DNA of 39,695 nt from Marinospirillum perlucidum (GCF_003336805.1 NZ_QFWJ01000014.1:1-39695), one strand, 5' to 3'. Shown: positions 17,453 through 26,563, numbered from the stretch's first letter. Numbers and translations are program-made. The notes: a model not told the origin generated them from the letters alone.

Positions 17453-18451
17453 ATGCTTGAAAACAACTTTCTGCGGGCAGCGGGTTTGCTGCTTGCTCTC
17501 TCGCCTTTTTCTGCGGTGGCTGCCGAGCAGTCACTGACCGTTTATACCTACAGTTCTTTTACCAGTGAATGGGGGCCGGGCGGTCAGCTGCGCGAAGCCT
17601 TTGAAGCTGAGTGCGACTGCCAGATCAATTACATCAGTGCTGATGATGGGGTCAGTCTCTTGAATCGGCTGCGCCTGGAAGGAGCTTCAACCCAGGCCGA
17701 TGTCATTGTCGGGCTGGATGATGCCCTGATCGAGGAGGCCAAACAGCTGAACCTGGTGGCCGACCATCAGTTGGATCTGGCTGAGCTGGATCTCAAAGCG
17801 GAGCTGGACTGGCAGGATGAGTTCTTTATCCCTTTTGATTTTGGCTACTTTGCCTTTATTTTCGATAGCGAAAAGACTCAGCCGGTTTCCTCCATGCAGG
17901 AATTGCTGGCCTCGGATGCCAGTGTAATCTATCAGGACCCGCGTACCAGCACGCCAGGGCAGGGCTTGTTGATCTGGATGCAGGCCCTCTATGGCGAAGA
18001 AGTAAGTCAAGCCTGGCAGACCCTGAGTGAACAGACGGTGACCGTGACCAAAGGTTGGTCCGAGGCCTACAGCCTCTTTTTGGAAGGTGAGGCGGATTAC
18101 GTACTCAGCTATACCACCTCACCGGCCTATCATCAGGTGGCCGAAGACAGCAATCGCTACCGAGCGGCTGCCTTCAGCGAGGGGCATCCTCGCCAGATCG
18201 AGGTGGCTGCAGTCAGCCCCCATAGCGATCAGCCGGAGTTGGCCAGGGATTTTCTACAGTTTCTGGTTAGCCAGCAGGCCCAGGAAATCCTGCCGGTTAC
18301 CAACTGGATGCTGCCGGTGATTGAAGATGTCAACCTGCCAGCGGCTTTTGACGAGCTGATTCGCCCCCAGGCCGTTGGCTTTACCCCCGAAGAAATCCAT
18401 CAACAGCGCCAGGCCTGGATTCGTGAATGGCGCAGTGCTGTCAGCCAGTGA
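17453..18451 (+). CDS. thiB: Thiamine ABC transporter substrate-binding protein
   Basis: ThiB/TbpA (332 aa) binds thiamine and its phosphates in the periplasm. A signal peptide covers ~1-24 (ending SAVAAEQ). The mature start LTVYTYSSFTSEWGPG and the segment ADVIVGLDDALIEEA are hallmarks of the family, and FFIPFDFGYFAFIFD follows. The gene sits directly behind the TPP riboswitch, which fits this substrate. The ATG has only a short ribosome site next to the riboswitch stem. The next gene, thiP, starts 169 nt later instead of the usual close spacing, because a structured repeat lies between them. Confidence 0.95.
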   Translation: MLENNFLRAAGLLLALSPFSAVAAEQSLTVYTYSSFTSEWGPGGQLREAFEAECDCQINYISADDGVSLLNRLRLEGASTQADVIVGLDDALIEEAKQLNLVADHQLDLAELDLKAELDWQDEFFIPFDFGYFAFIFDSEKTQPVSSMQELLASDASVIYQDPRTSTPGQGLLIWMQALYGEEVSQAWQTLSEQTVTVTKGWSEAYSLFLEGEADYVLSYTTSPAYHQVAEDSNRYRAAAFSEGHPRQIEVAAVSPHSDQPELARDFLQFLVSQQAQEILPVTNWMLPVIEDVNLPAAFDELIRPQAVGFTPEEIHQQRQAWIREWRSAVSQ

Positions 18452-18495
18452 GCGTCTCTAGGACTCCGGATTTATTGGCCGGGGACTCAGGCACG

Positions 18496-18569
18496 AACTT
18501 GTCAGGACGCGTGAATACATCCCTGTGCGCTCTGGCTGCAACTTCCTGTTGCAGCCAGCCTGACAAGTT
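18496..18569 (+). repeat. Nested palindromic element between thiB and thiP
   Basis: The outer arms AACTTGTCAGG (18496-18506) and CCTGACAAGTT (18559-18569) are perfectly complementary over 11 bp. They enclose a second perfect 9-bp hairpin, GGCTGCAAC-TTCCT-GTTGCAGCC (18534-18556), and a single-stranded-looking block GTGAATACATCCCTGTGCGC. No T run follows, so it is not a plain terminator. The central block resembles dispersed intergenic repeats of marine gammaproteobacteria; this is from memory. It may set the thiB:thiP ratio by stabilising the upstream mRNA. Confidence 0.75.
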
Positions 18570-18620
18570 GCACGCTGAACCCCTGTGGTTATGCACTCTT
18601 GGCTCTACTGATTGCTCATT

Positions 18621-20171
18621 ATGAGTCACCTTCCCCGCTTGCCTCTGTTGTTGGCTCTGACTTTTCTGCTGGGTGCCAGCGCGTTGGCCTTATTGGCCCT
18701 AACCGGCTGGGAGGCCGCGCCGGATGTCCACCTCTGGCAGGACCCCTGGTTCTGGCAGCTGCTCAAGTTCACGGCCTGGCAGGCCTTCTTGAGTAGCCTC
18801 CTGTCGGTGGGGCTGGCGCTGCCCCTGGCCCGCAGTCTGGCTTTGGATCAACAGCTGCCGGGCAAGGCTTTTTTTCTGCGTTGGTGTCTTTTGTGTTTTG
18901 TCATGCCCAGCCTGATCCTGATCACCGGCTTGGTGATCGTTTTCGGGCGTTCGGGCTGGCTGACACCCTGGCTGGGCAGCAGTTGGCAGCTCTATGGCCT
19001 GGGCGGGATTCTCCTGGCCCATGTGTTTTTGAACCTGCCCTTTGCGGCCCGGGTGCTGAGTTTTCAGTGGGCGGCGATTCCTGCTTCGGCCTGGCAGCTG
19101 GCTGCGCAACTGCACCTGAGCCCCTGGCAGCGTTTCCGGCTGGTGGAATGGCCGGTGTTGCGTGGCCTCCTGCCTTCGGTGTTCGGGTTTATCTTCCTGC
19201 TGTGCTTTAACAGCTTTGCCGTGGTGCTGGCCTTGGGTGGTGGTCCGGCCACCAGCACCCTGGAAGTGGCCATCTACCAGGCACTGAAATACAACTTCAA
19301 TCCTTCCGAAGCGCTTTTTCTGGCGGCAACCCAATTGCTTCTGGCCGGTAGTGCCTTCTGGTTTTTTTATCGCAGTGGTCGTCTGGAATGGCTGGCACCA
19401 GCGGCTGATCAGCAAGCCTGGAAGCCAGTCAGCCCGCCGCTGGTGGTTTGGGTGGGGCGGCTGGTCTATGCCCTGACCGGGATCTTTCTAGCACTGCCGC
19501 TGATAAGCCTCCTGCCATCTGCCGTGGGCCGGGGTTGGTCGAGTATTCCCTGGGCAGCGCTATTGGAGGCCAGTGGCTGGTCGCTGTTTTTTGCCTTGAG
19601 TGCCAGTCTACTGGCGCTCTTGCTAGCCGCTTATCTGGCCTGGCAGGCGGGGCGGATGCAATCACCAACGCTCAAGCGAGTGATTCAGTTTGCCGCTTTG
19701 CACCATCTGGTGATTCCGGGAATGGTACTCTCCGTGGGCATCTACATCTTTTTTATGCAGCGGGTTAACTGGCTGGAACACGGCTGGGTGGCTGTGATTG
19801 CCTTGAACAGTCTGGTTGCTCTACCTTTTGCATTTTCCCAGTTGCGTCCTCTGGTGTATGAATACCAGGCCAATTACCAGCGGCTGGCAGCCAGTCTGGC
19901 CCTCTCGCCCTGGGTGCACTGGCGACGGGTGATCCTGCCCTTTATGCGTCCGGCTTTGATGCGGGTGGCGGGTCTCTGTCTGGTGCTGACGCTGGGAGAT
20001 TTTGCCATCTTTGGTATCTTTGGCCAGCCGGGTCAGCAGACGCTGCCCTGGTTGATTTATGACCTGGCGGGCAGCTACCAGCTAACCCAGGCTGCTGTGG
20101 CCTCCCTGTGGTTATTGCTGCTGGCTTTTCTGGCTTTAATGCTGCTGGATGTTCGTGAACGGCAAACATGA
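18621..20171 (+). CDS. thiP: Thiamine ABC transporter permease
   Basis: ThiP (516 aa) is the inner-membrane channel for thiamine and TPP uptake. It is a fused double permease: two copies of the binding-protein-dependent transport domain with about 12 membrane helices in all. The first coupling loop lies around AIPASAWQLAAQLHLSPWQR, the second around NYQRLAASLALSPWVH. The ATG at 18621 begins MSHLPRLPLLL; a TTG three codons earlier is possible. The length is near the usual ~530 aa. It is part of the riboswitch-led thiB-thiP-thiQ set. Composition is richer in G+C and leucine than its neighbours, as expected for a membrane protein. Confidence 0.94.
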   Translation: MSHLPRLPLLLALTFLLGASALALLALTGWEAAPDVHLWQDPWFWQLLKFTAWQAFLSSLLSVGLALPLARSLALDQQLPGKAFFLRWCLLCFVMPSLILITGLVIVFGRSGWLTPWLGSSWQLYGLGGILLAHVFLNLPFAARVLSFQWAAIPASAWQLAAQLHLSPWQRFRLVEWPVLRGLLPSVFGFIFLLCFNSFAVVLALGGGPATSTLEVAIYQALKYNFNPSEALFLAATQLLLAGSAFWFFYRSGRLEWLAPAADQQAWKPVSPPLVVWVGRLVYALTGIFLALPLISLLPSAVGRGWSSIPWAALLEASGWSLFFALSASLLALLLAAYLAWQAGRMQSPTLKRVIQFAALHHLVIPGMVLSVGIYIFFMQRVNWLEHGWVAVIALNSLVALPFAFSQLRPLVYEYQANYQRLAASLALSPWVHWRRVILPFMRPALMRVAGLCLVLTLGDFAIFGIFGQPGQQTLPWLIYDLAGSYQLTQAAVASLWLLLLAFLALMLLDVRERQT

Positions 20172-20217
20172 GAGCAAGGGTCGGATTAAACCCAAGGCTA
20201 GAAGAGGTGTGAAGAAG

Positions 20218-20847
20218 GTGTCTGCTCCAGAATTACTCGTTGAAGCCAAATCCCTGCAGATTCGCCGTGGAAACCGGCAATGGCAGCAGGACTTCAACCT
20301 AGAGGCCGGTGAGGTGGCCGTGGTTCAAGGGCCGAGCGGATGCGGCAAGACCACGCTGCTGGAAGCCCTGGCCGGTTTTGTGCCCCTGGAAGCGGGTGAA
20401 CTGGTGATTGCCGGTCAGTCAGTGGCGGCCTGGCCGGTGGAAAAAAGACCGGTTTCGTTGATGTTTCAACAGCAGAACTTTTTTGAACACCTGACGGTAA
20501 TGGAGAATTTGCAACTGGGTTTTCCTCAGGCACGGCCGGATGCACAGCAGCTGGAAAAACTGCAAACAGCCGCTTGCTTGCTGGGGGTGGAAGCCTATCT
20601 GCAACAAAAACCCGGTTCACTTTCCGGGGGGCAGCGACAGCGGTTGGCATTGATACGCACCGTCCTGCGACCTCAACCGCTGGTGCTTCTGGATGAACCC
20701 TTCAGTGCTCTGGATGATGCCAGTCGTCAACTGGCCGGAGACTGGATTCGCGAGGAAATACGCAGCAGCAAGCGAGCAGCCTTGTTAGTGAGCCATCGCC
20801 ATGAAGATGCCGAGCGTTTGGGTGACCGGCAGCTGTTGTTGAGCTGA
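20218..20847 (+). CDS. thiQ: Thiamine ABC transporter ATP-binding protein
   Basis: ThiQ (~209 aa) drives the thiamine importer. It has Walker A GPSGCGKTT, the Q-loop in SLMFQQQNFFEHLTV, the signature LSGGQRQRLALIRTV, Walker B LVLLDEPFSALDD and the H-loop SHRHEDAERL. The start is uncertain. The ATG at 20149 would overlap thiP and add a basic, unconserved tail. GTGs at 20209 and 20218 give a normal-length protein, and I prefer 20218, where AGAGG lies ~10 nt upstream. It is the last gene of the thi set and is followed by a short terminator. Confidence 0.92.
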   Translation: MSAPELLVEAKSLQIRRGNRQWQQDFNLEAGEVAVVQGPSGCGKTTLLEALAGFVPLEAGELVIAGQSVAAWPVEKRPVSLMFQQQNFFEHLTVMENLQLGFPQARPDAQQLEKLQTAACLLGVEAYLQQKPGSLSGGQRQRLALIRTVLRPQPLVLLDEPFSALDDASRQLAGDWIREEIRSSKRAALLVSHRHEDAERLGDRQLLLS

Positions 20848-20863
20848 GTGGCCTGAAGTCCTT

Positions 20864-20882
20864 AAGCGGCAGGCGCTTTTTT
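20864..20882 (+). terminator. Probable thiQ terminator
   Basis: A short 5-bp stem (AAGCG / CGCTT, loop GCAGG) runs into six Ts. The stem is weak, but the position 16 nt after thiQ and the T run fit an intrinsic terminator. Confidence 0.5.
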
Positions 20883-20928
20883 GCTGTATCATAGAGCGCA
20901 TTTATTTTCCTTCATGAAGAGTGAATCC

Positions 20929-22011
20929 ATGAGTCGTAAATTCAATTTTTGTGCCGGACCGGCGGCCTTGCCGGAAGCTGTTTTGCAGCGTGCCCAGCAG
21001 GAGATGCTGGACTGGCAGGGCAAGGGGCTGTCGGTGATGGAAATGAGTCACCGTAGTCAGGAGTTTGTCAGTATTGCCGAACAGGCCGAAGCTGATTTGC
21101 GCGAGCTGATGCAGATTCCTGCCAACTACAAGGTGCTGTTCATGCAGGGCGGCGCTTCCAGCCAGTTTGCCATGCTGCCCATGAACCTGGGTGGCAAGGG
21201 CGGTACCGCCAACTATATCTACACCGGTATCTGGGGCAAGAAGGCCATTGCCGAAGGCCAGCGTTTTCTGCCGACCCATCTGGCAGCCAGCAGCGAGGGC
21301 AATGGCCTGACCGCTGTGCCTCGTCAGCAGGACCTACTCATCAGCCAGGATGCCTGCTACCTGCATTACACCAGTAACGAAACCATCGGCGGTCTGGAGT
21401 TTGATTATATTCCCGAAGCCTCGGTGCCTCTGGTTTGTGACATGTCTTCGGATATTCTCAGTGCACCAGTGGATGTCAGCCGTTTTGGCGTAATCTATGC
21501 CGGTGCCCAGAAGAACATTGGCCCGGCGGGTCTGACCCTGGTCATCGTGCGTGAAGATCTGCTCGACCAGGCGCAGGAAGGGCTGCCCACCATGTTCAGC
21601 TACAAGACTTTTGCTGAAAATAGCTCCATGTACAACACGCCACCGACTTTTGCCTGGTATCTGTCCGGTCTGGTTTTTGACTGGCTGAAAAACGACATCG
21701 GTGGTCTGGACAAGATGGCGGAGATCAACCGCCGCAAGGCCAGCAAGCTCTATTCGGCCATCGATTCCAATGATTTCTACGCCAACCCCATCCAGCCGCA
21801 AAACCGTTCAATCATGAATGTGCCCTTTACCCTGGCCGACAGCAGTCTGGATAAGCTTTTCCTGCAGGAAGCCGAAGCCGCCGGTTTCCTCAATCTGGCC
21901 GGTCATCGTAGTGTCGGTGGTATGCGGGCCAGCATCTACAATGCCGTACCCGAAGAGGCGGTGGATGCCCTGATTGAATTCATGAACGCTTTTGCCAAGA
22001 ACCGAGGTTAA
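20929..22011 (+). CDS. serC: Phosphoserine aminotransferase
   Basis: SerC (360 aa) converts 3-phosphohydroxypyruvate to phosphoserine with PLP, and serves pyridoxal synthesis as well. Family marks include FNFCAGPAALPEAVL at the start, GGASSQFAMLPMNL, and the PLP lysine in IYAGAQKNIGPAGLT. VGGMRASIYNA near the end holds the phosphate-binding residues. The ATG at 20929 gives the usual N terminus; an ATG five codons upstream is possible. It is the first gene of serC-pheA-hisC-tyrA/aroA, with a 6-nt gap to pheA. In pseudomonads this set directly follows gyrA. Confidence 0.97.
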   Translation: MSRKFNFCAGPAALPEAVLQRAQQEMLDWQGKGLSVMEMSHRSQEFVSIAEQAEADLRELMQIPANYKVLFMQGGASSQFAMLPMNLGGKGGTANYIYTGIWGKKAIAEGQRFLPTHLAASSEGNGLTAVPRQQDLLISQDACYLHYTSNETIGGLEFDYIPEASVPLVCDMSSDILSAPVDVSRFGVIYAGAQKNIGPAGLTLVIVREDLLDQAQEGLPTMFSYKTFAENSSMYNTPPTFAWYLSGLVFDWLKNDIGGLDKMAEINRRKASKLYSAIDSNDFYANPIQPQNRSIMNVPFTLADSSLDKLFLQEAEAAGFLNLAGHRSVGGMRASIYNAVPEEAVDALIEFMNAFAKNRG

Positions 22012-22017
22012 TGCTTG

Positions 22018-23121
22018 ATGAGCAAGGATACTAAGCAACTGCCCGATCTGGCCCAGGTCAGACAGAATATCGACTCCATTGATCAGCAATTGCAGCAACT
22101 GATTAACCAGCGGGCCGAATGCGCGCAACAAGTGGCCCAGATCAAGCTGGCTGAAGAAGGCGAGCTGACGCATTTTTACCGCCCCGAGCGTGAAGCCCAG
22201 GTGATGCGCAGTATCATGGAGCGCAACCAGGGGCCGCTATCGAGCGAAGAAATGGCGCGTCTTTTCCGCGAAATCATGTCGGCCTGCCTGGCGCTGGAGC
22301 GTCCGGTCAAGGTGGCCTACCTGGGGCCGGAAGGCACCTTTACCCAGCAGGCGGCGATCAAGCACTTCGGCCATTCCGCGATCAGCGTCCCCATGGCGGC
22401 GATCGATGAAGTCTTCCGCGAAGTCGAGGCAGGCAGCGTTGACTATGGTGTGGTGCCCATTGAAAACTCCACCGAAGGCGTGATCAGTCACACCCTCGAC
22501 AGCTTTATGGATTCCGGCCTGCAAATCAGTGGTGAAGTGGTGCTGCGGATTCACCAGCATCTGCTAGTAGGTGAAAACACCCGCGCCGACAAGATTTCCA
22601 CCATCTATTCTCATGCCTCTTCGCTGGCGCAGTGCCGCAAATGGCTGGATGCTCATTATCCCGGCGTGGAAAGGGTGCCCATGCCCTCCAATGCCGAAGC
22701 GGCGCGCAAGATCAAAACCGAATGGCATTCTGCCGCGATTGCCGGTGATATGGCTGCCGAGCTGTATGAACTCAAGCGTCTGGCAGAGAATATTGAAGAC
22801 ACCCCGGATAACTCCACCCGCTTTTTGATTATCGGGCGTCAGAAGGTGGCAGCTTCCGGTGATGACAAGACCTCACTGATGGTTTCCATGCGCAACCAGC
22901 CGGGTGCGCTGCACCAGATTCTGGAACCCTTTAACCGTCACAATCTGGACATGACCCGGATCGAAAGCCGTCCCAGCCGCTCCGGTGCCTGGAACTACGT
23001 CTTCTTTATCGACTTTGCCGGGCATGTCGAAGACGAAAAGGTCAAGCCGGTACTTCAGGAAATTGGTGATCAGGCCGCCGACATGAAGGTGCTGGGTTCC
23101 TACCCCAAGGGTGTTCTTTAA
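22018..23121 (+). CDS. pheA: Bifunctional chorismate mutase / prephenate dehydratase
   Basis: The P-protein (367 aa) turns chorismate to prephenate and then to phenylpyruvate for phenylalanine. The AroQ-type mutase domain covers ~1-90 (NIDSIDQQLQQLINQRAECA, then FYRPEREAQV). The dehydratase domain follows at ~95-275 (YLGPEGTFTQQAA, PIENSTEG, DNSTRFLII). A C-terminal ACT domain for phenylalanine feedback (~285-367) carries GALHQILEPF and ESRPSR. GAGG lies ~9 nt before the ATG. There is a TTG codon directly before it. The gene is in operon with serC and hisC. Confidence 0.97.
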   Translation: MSKDTKQLPDLAQVRQNIDSIDQQLQQLINQRAECAQQVAQIKLAEEGELTHFYRPEREAQVMRSIMERNQGPLSSEEMARLFREIMSACLALERPVKVAYLGPEGTFTQQAAIKHFGHSAISVPMAAIDEVFREVEAGSVDYGVVPIENSTEGVISHTLDSFMDSGLQISGEVVLRIHQHLLVGENTRADKISTIYSHASSLAQCRKWLDAHYPGVERVPMPSNAEAARKIKTEWHSAAIAGDMAAELYELKRLAENIEDTPDNSTRFLIIGRQKVAASGDDKTSLMVSMRNQPGALHQILEPFNRHNLDMTRIESRPSRSGAWNYVFFIDFAGHVEDEKVKPVLQEIGDQAADMKVLGSYPKGVL

Positions 23122-23131
23122 CGAGGGTGAA

Positions 23132-24235
23132 ATGATGAGCTGTGATTTTTTGAAAAAAGCCAATGCCGGTATCCAGGGACTGATGCCTTACCAGCCGGGT
23201 AAACCGGTCGAGGAAGTTGCGCGTGAGCTGGGTCTGGACCCGGCGGATATCGTCAAGCTGGCCAGTAATGAAAATCCTCATGGTCCCAGCCCTCGTGCGC
23301 TGGAAGCCATCCAGAAAGAACTGGCCGAGCTGACCCGCTATCCCGATGGCAGCGGCTACTCTCTGAAAAGCCTCCTGTCGCATGAGCTGGGTGTCAGCAG
23401 TCGCCAAATCACCCTGGGTAATGGCTCCAATGACCTCTTGGATCTGATTGCCCGCTGCTGGCTGGCACCCGGTCGCAATGCGGTTTATAGCGAATATGCT
23501 TTTGCGGTTTATCCCATCGCTACTCAGGCTGCCGGGGCCGAACACAAGGTGGTGCCTGCCAATAACTGGGGCCATGATCTGGATGCCATGGCCGCAGCCG
23601 TGGATGAGCAGACCTCGGTGGTTTTTGTCGCCAACCCCAACAACCCCACCGGCACCTGGTTGTCGGAAAAGCAAATTCGTGAGTTTCTGGACAAGATTCC
23701 CGAGCAGGTTTTGGTGGTTCTGGATGAAGCCTATTTTGAATATGTTGAAGAAAGCGTGTATCCGGATGGGCTGCAGCTGCTGGACAGCTACCCCAATCTG
23801 ATCGTTTGTCGTACCTTCTCCAAGGCCTATGGTCTGGCGGGGCTGCGTGTGGGCTATAGCCTTTCCTCGACCCAGATTGCCGAAACCCTGAATCGAGTCC
23901 GCCAGCCGTTCAATGCCAATGCGCTGGCGCTGGCTGCAGCCGAGGCGGCTTATCAGGACAAGGAATATCTGGAAAAGTCGGTAATCACCAACAAGGCCGG
24001 TCTGCTGCAATTGGAAACAGCTTTTCACGAGCTGGGCCTGAGCTACATTCCCTCGGTCGGCAATTTTATCTGCGTGGAAGTCGATGATGCCGAGAAGGTG
24101 AACGCGGCCTTGCTGGAAGAAGGCGTGATCGTGCGTCCTCTGCGGCCTTACCGCATGCCCAATCACCTGCGCGTCAGTGTGGGTCTGCCGGAAGAAAACC
24201 AGCGCTTTATCGATGCTCTGAGCAAGGTGCTGTAA
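23132..24235 (+). CDS. hisC: Histidinol-phosphate aminotransferase
   Basis: HisC (367 aa) is a PLP aminotransferase acting in histidine synthesis. Enzymes at this locus often also accept aromatic keto acids, which fits the pheA/tyrA neighbours. Motifs are KLASNENPHGPSP, NPNNPTGTW with the conserved Asn, DEAYFEYV, and the PLP lysine in RTFSKAYGLAGLRVGY. Two ATGs in a row (23132, 23135) follow GAGGGTG; either works. It begins 10 nt after pheA and ends 3 nt before the tyrA-aroA start. The rest of the his pathway is elsewhere. Confidence 0.96.
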   Translation: MMSCDFLKKANAGIQGLMPYQPGKPVEEVARELGLDPADIVKLASNENPHGPSPRALEAIQKELAELTRYPDGSGYSLKSLLSHELGVSSRQITLGNGSNDLLDLIARCWLAPGRNAVYSEYAFAVYPIATQAAGAEHKVVPANNWGHDLDAMAAAVDEQTSVVFVANPNNPTGTWLSEKQIREFLDKIPEQVLVVLDEAYFEYVEESVYPDGLQLLDSYPNLIVCRTFSKAYGLAGLRVGYSLSSTQIAETLNRVRQPFNANALALAAAEAAYQDKEYLEKSVITNKAGLLQLETAFHELGLSYIPSVGNFICVEVDDAEKVNAALLEEGVIVRPLRPYRMPNHLRVSVGLPEENQRFIDALSKVL

Positions 24236-24238
24236 TTC

Positions 24239-26470
24239 GTGGCACAAGTTAGAAATCTATTGGTGGTGGGCCTGGGCCTGATCGGAGGCTCCCTGGCCCT
24301 GGCTGCCCGCCGCGCTGGTTTTGCTGAACACTATCTGGGCGTCGATTTGGCCCAGGATGAGCGTCAGGGTGCCCTGACCCTGGGTGTGGTGGATGAAGCC
24401 AGTGACAAACTGGAGGAGATGGCACCACGTGCTGACCTGATCCTTTTGGCCGTTCCCGTGCTGTCGATGGAAAGCGTCCTGCGTCAGTTACAACCTCTGG
24501 TGAGTGCGAGCACCGTGATCACCGATGCCGGTTCCTGCAAGGGAGTGATTGCTGAAGCAGCCACTCGTATTTTCGGTCAGCTACCGCCGCAACTGGTACT
24601 GGGGCATCCCATCGCGGGCAAGGAAACCAGCGGTGTTACAGCGGCCGAGGCCCAGCTGTTTCAGCAGCGCAAGGTGATCCTGACCCCCGAGCCTTCCACC
24701 TCGCCCCAGGCGCTGCAACTGGTTCGCGACCTTTGGCAGGCCACCGGCGCTGAAGTGCTGGAAATGCCGATTGACCAGCATGATGAAGTGCTGGCCCGCA
24801 CCAGTCACCTTCCTCACCTCCTGGCTTTTTCGCTGGTCGATACCCTGGCAAGGCGCGATGAGCGGCTGGAAATCTTCCGCTATGCCGCCGGTGGTTTTCG
24901 TGATTTCACCCGGGTTGCCGCCAGTGATCCCATCATGTGGCGGGATATTTTCCTGGCCAACCGCGAAGCCACCCTGGGTGCGCTGGATGAATTTTTACTC
25001 GGTGTGCAACGCCTGCGTACCGCTGTGGCCGAGAGCGATGCCGAGGAATTGGTCGGCACCTTTACCCATGCCAAATCGGCCAGAGACTATTTTACTGCTT
25101 TGCTCAATGAGACGGGCTATCAAACCATGGAAAACCAGAAAATCAATTTTGTAACCCAGCCGGGCGGTGGTCCGGTCACCGGGCGCGTTCGTGTTCCCGG
25201 CGATAAATCCATTTCCCACCGCTCCATCATGCTGGGTGCCTTGGCTGAAGGCACCACCCGCGTCAAGGGCTTCCTGGAAGGCGAGGATGCCCTGGCCACC
25301 CTGCAAACTTTTCGCGATCTGGGCGTGCTGATTGAAGGTCCGCACAATGGCGAGGTCACCATCCACGGGGTTGGCATGCAGGGCCTGAAAGCGCCTCAAG
25401 ACCCGCTCTACCTGGGCAATTCCGGTACCTCCATGCGTCTACTGGCCGGTCTGCTGGCAGCCCAGCCCTTTGATTGTGAACTCACCGGCGATGCTTCGCT
25501 ATCCAAGCGCCCCATGGGGCGGGTGGCTGATCCTCTGCGTCTGATGGGCGCGGAAATTGCTACCGAAGAAGGTGGGCGTCCGCCTTTGAAAATTGCCGGT
25601 GGTCAGCCACTCAAAGGCATTCACTATGATCTGCCCATGGCCTCGGCGCAGGTGAAATCCTGTCTGCTGTTGGCCGGTCTCTGGGCCGAAGGCGAAACCT
25701 CGGTAACTGAGCCTGCTCCCACGCGGGATCATACCGAGCGGATGCTGCAGGGCTTTGGTTATCCGGTCAAAAAAGAAGGGGCAACAGCCTCTCTGGTGGG
25801 CGGTGGCAAACTGACCGCCACGGACATCGATATTCCTGCCGATATTTCCTCGGCGACCTTCTTTATGGTGGCTGCGGCCATCACCCCCGGTAGTGATCTG
25901 GTACTGGAGCATGTGGGCATCAACCCCACTCGCGATGGCGTAATCAATATCCTGCGTCTGATGGGTGCTGATCTGGAAACCAGCCATCAGCGCGAAGTCG
26001 GCGGCGAACCCGTGGCGGATATTCGTGTGCGCTACCAGCCGCTGAAAGGAATCGATATCCCTGAAGACCAGGTGCCTCTGGCAATCGATGAATTCCCGGC
26101 GCTCTTTGTAGCCGCAGCCTGTGCCCAGGGCACCACCCGCCTGCGCGGTGCAGAAGAGCTGAGAGTCAAGGAATCCGACCGGATTCAGGTCATGGCTGAT
26201 GGTCTGCAGGCCTTGGGTGTGAACTGTGAAGTGCTGGAAGACGGCATCGACATTCAAGGCAAGGGCGAAGCGGAAGCGGTGTTTTCATCCGCGATCCTGG
26301 CCTGTCATCACGACCACCGGATTGCCATGAGCTTTGCGGTAGCCGGTTTGCGAGCCTCGGGTTCCATCACCATTGAAGACTGTGCCACCGTCAATACTTC
26401 CTTCCCCGGATTTGCCGAACTGGCGCGCAGCCTGGGCATGAAACTGGACAGTGATCAGCTGGCCGGTTGA
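24239..26470 (+). CDS. tyrA-aroA: Fused prephenate dehydrogenase / EPSP synthase
   Basis: A 743-aa two-enzyme fusion. Residues 1 to ~295 are prephenate dehydrogenase (VVGLGLIGGSLALAARRAG dinucleotide site, GHPIAGKETSG, and HDEVLARTSHLPHLLAFSL), making 4-hydroxyphenylpyruvate for tyrosine. Residues ~297-743 are 3-phosphoshikimate 1-carboxyvinyltransferase (GDKSISHRS, LGNSGTSMRLLAG, ELRVKESDRI, HDHRIAMSFAVAG). The enzymes thus work two steps apart around chorismate. The start is GTG. An internal Met at ~297 (MENQKINFV) marks the old aroA start. This fusion is known in pseudomonads and relatives. The operon ends here, while relatives continue with cmk and rpsA. Confidence 0.97.
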   Translation: MAQVRNLLVVGLGLIGGSLALAARRAGFAEHYLGVDLAQDERQGALTLGVVDEASDKLEEMAPRADLILLAVPVLSMESVLRQLQPLVSASTVITDAGSCKGVIAEAATRIFGQLPPQLVLGHPIAGKETSGVTAAEAQLFQQRKVILTPEPSTSPQALQLVRDLWQATGAEVLEMPIDQHDEVLARTSHLPHLLAFSLVDTLARRDERLEIFRYAAGGFRDFTRVAASDPIMWRDIFLANREATLGALDEFLLGVQRLRTAVAESDAEELVGTFTHAKSARDYFTALLNETGYQTMENQKINFVTQPGGGPVTGRVRVPGDKSISHRSIMLGALAEGTTRVKGFLEGEDALATLQTFRDLGVLIEGPHNGEVTIHGVGMQGLKAPQDPLYLGNSGTSMRLLAGLLAAQPFDCELTGDASLSKRPMGRVADPLRLMGAEIATEEGGRPPLKIAGGQPLKGIHYDLPMASAQVKSCLLLAGLWAEGETSVTEPAPTRDHTERMLQGFGYPVKKEGATASLVGGGKLTATDIDIPADISSATFFMVAAAITPGSDLVLEHVGINPTRDGVINILRLMGADLETSHQREVGGEPVADIRVRYQPLKGIDIPEDQVPLAIDEFPALFVAAACAQGTTRLRGAEELRVKESDRIQVMADGLQALGVNCEVLEDGIDIQGKGEAEAVFSSAILACHHDHRIAMSFAVAGLRASGSITIEDCATVNTSFPGFAELARSLGMKLDSDQLAG

Positions 26471-26500
26471 TTCCAGGAAGATAACCTGAAGTGGTTAAAG

Positions 26501-26528
26501 AGCCTTGCCCCGTGGCAAGGCTTTTTTA
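26501..26528 (+). terminator. Terminator of the serC-aroA operon
   Basis: A perfect 9-bp stem (AGCCTTGCC / GGCAAGGCT) with loop CCGT runs into six Ts, 30 nt after the tyrA-aroA stop. Confidence 0.94.
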
Positions 26529-26563
26529 TTTGAAGAGTATTTATTGCCTAGCTAGTCAGGCGG

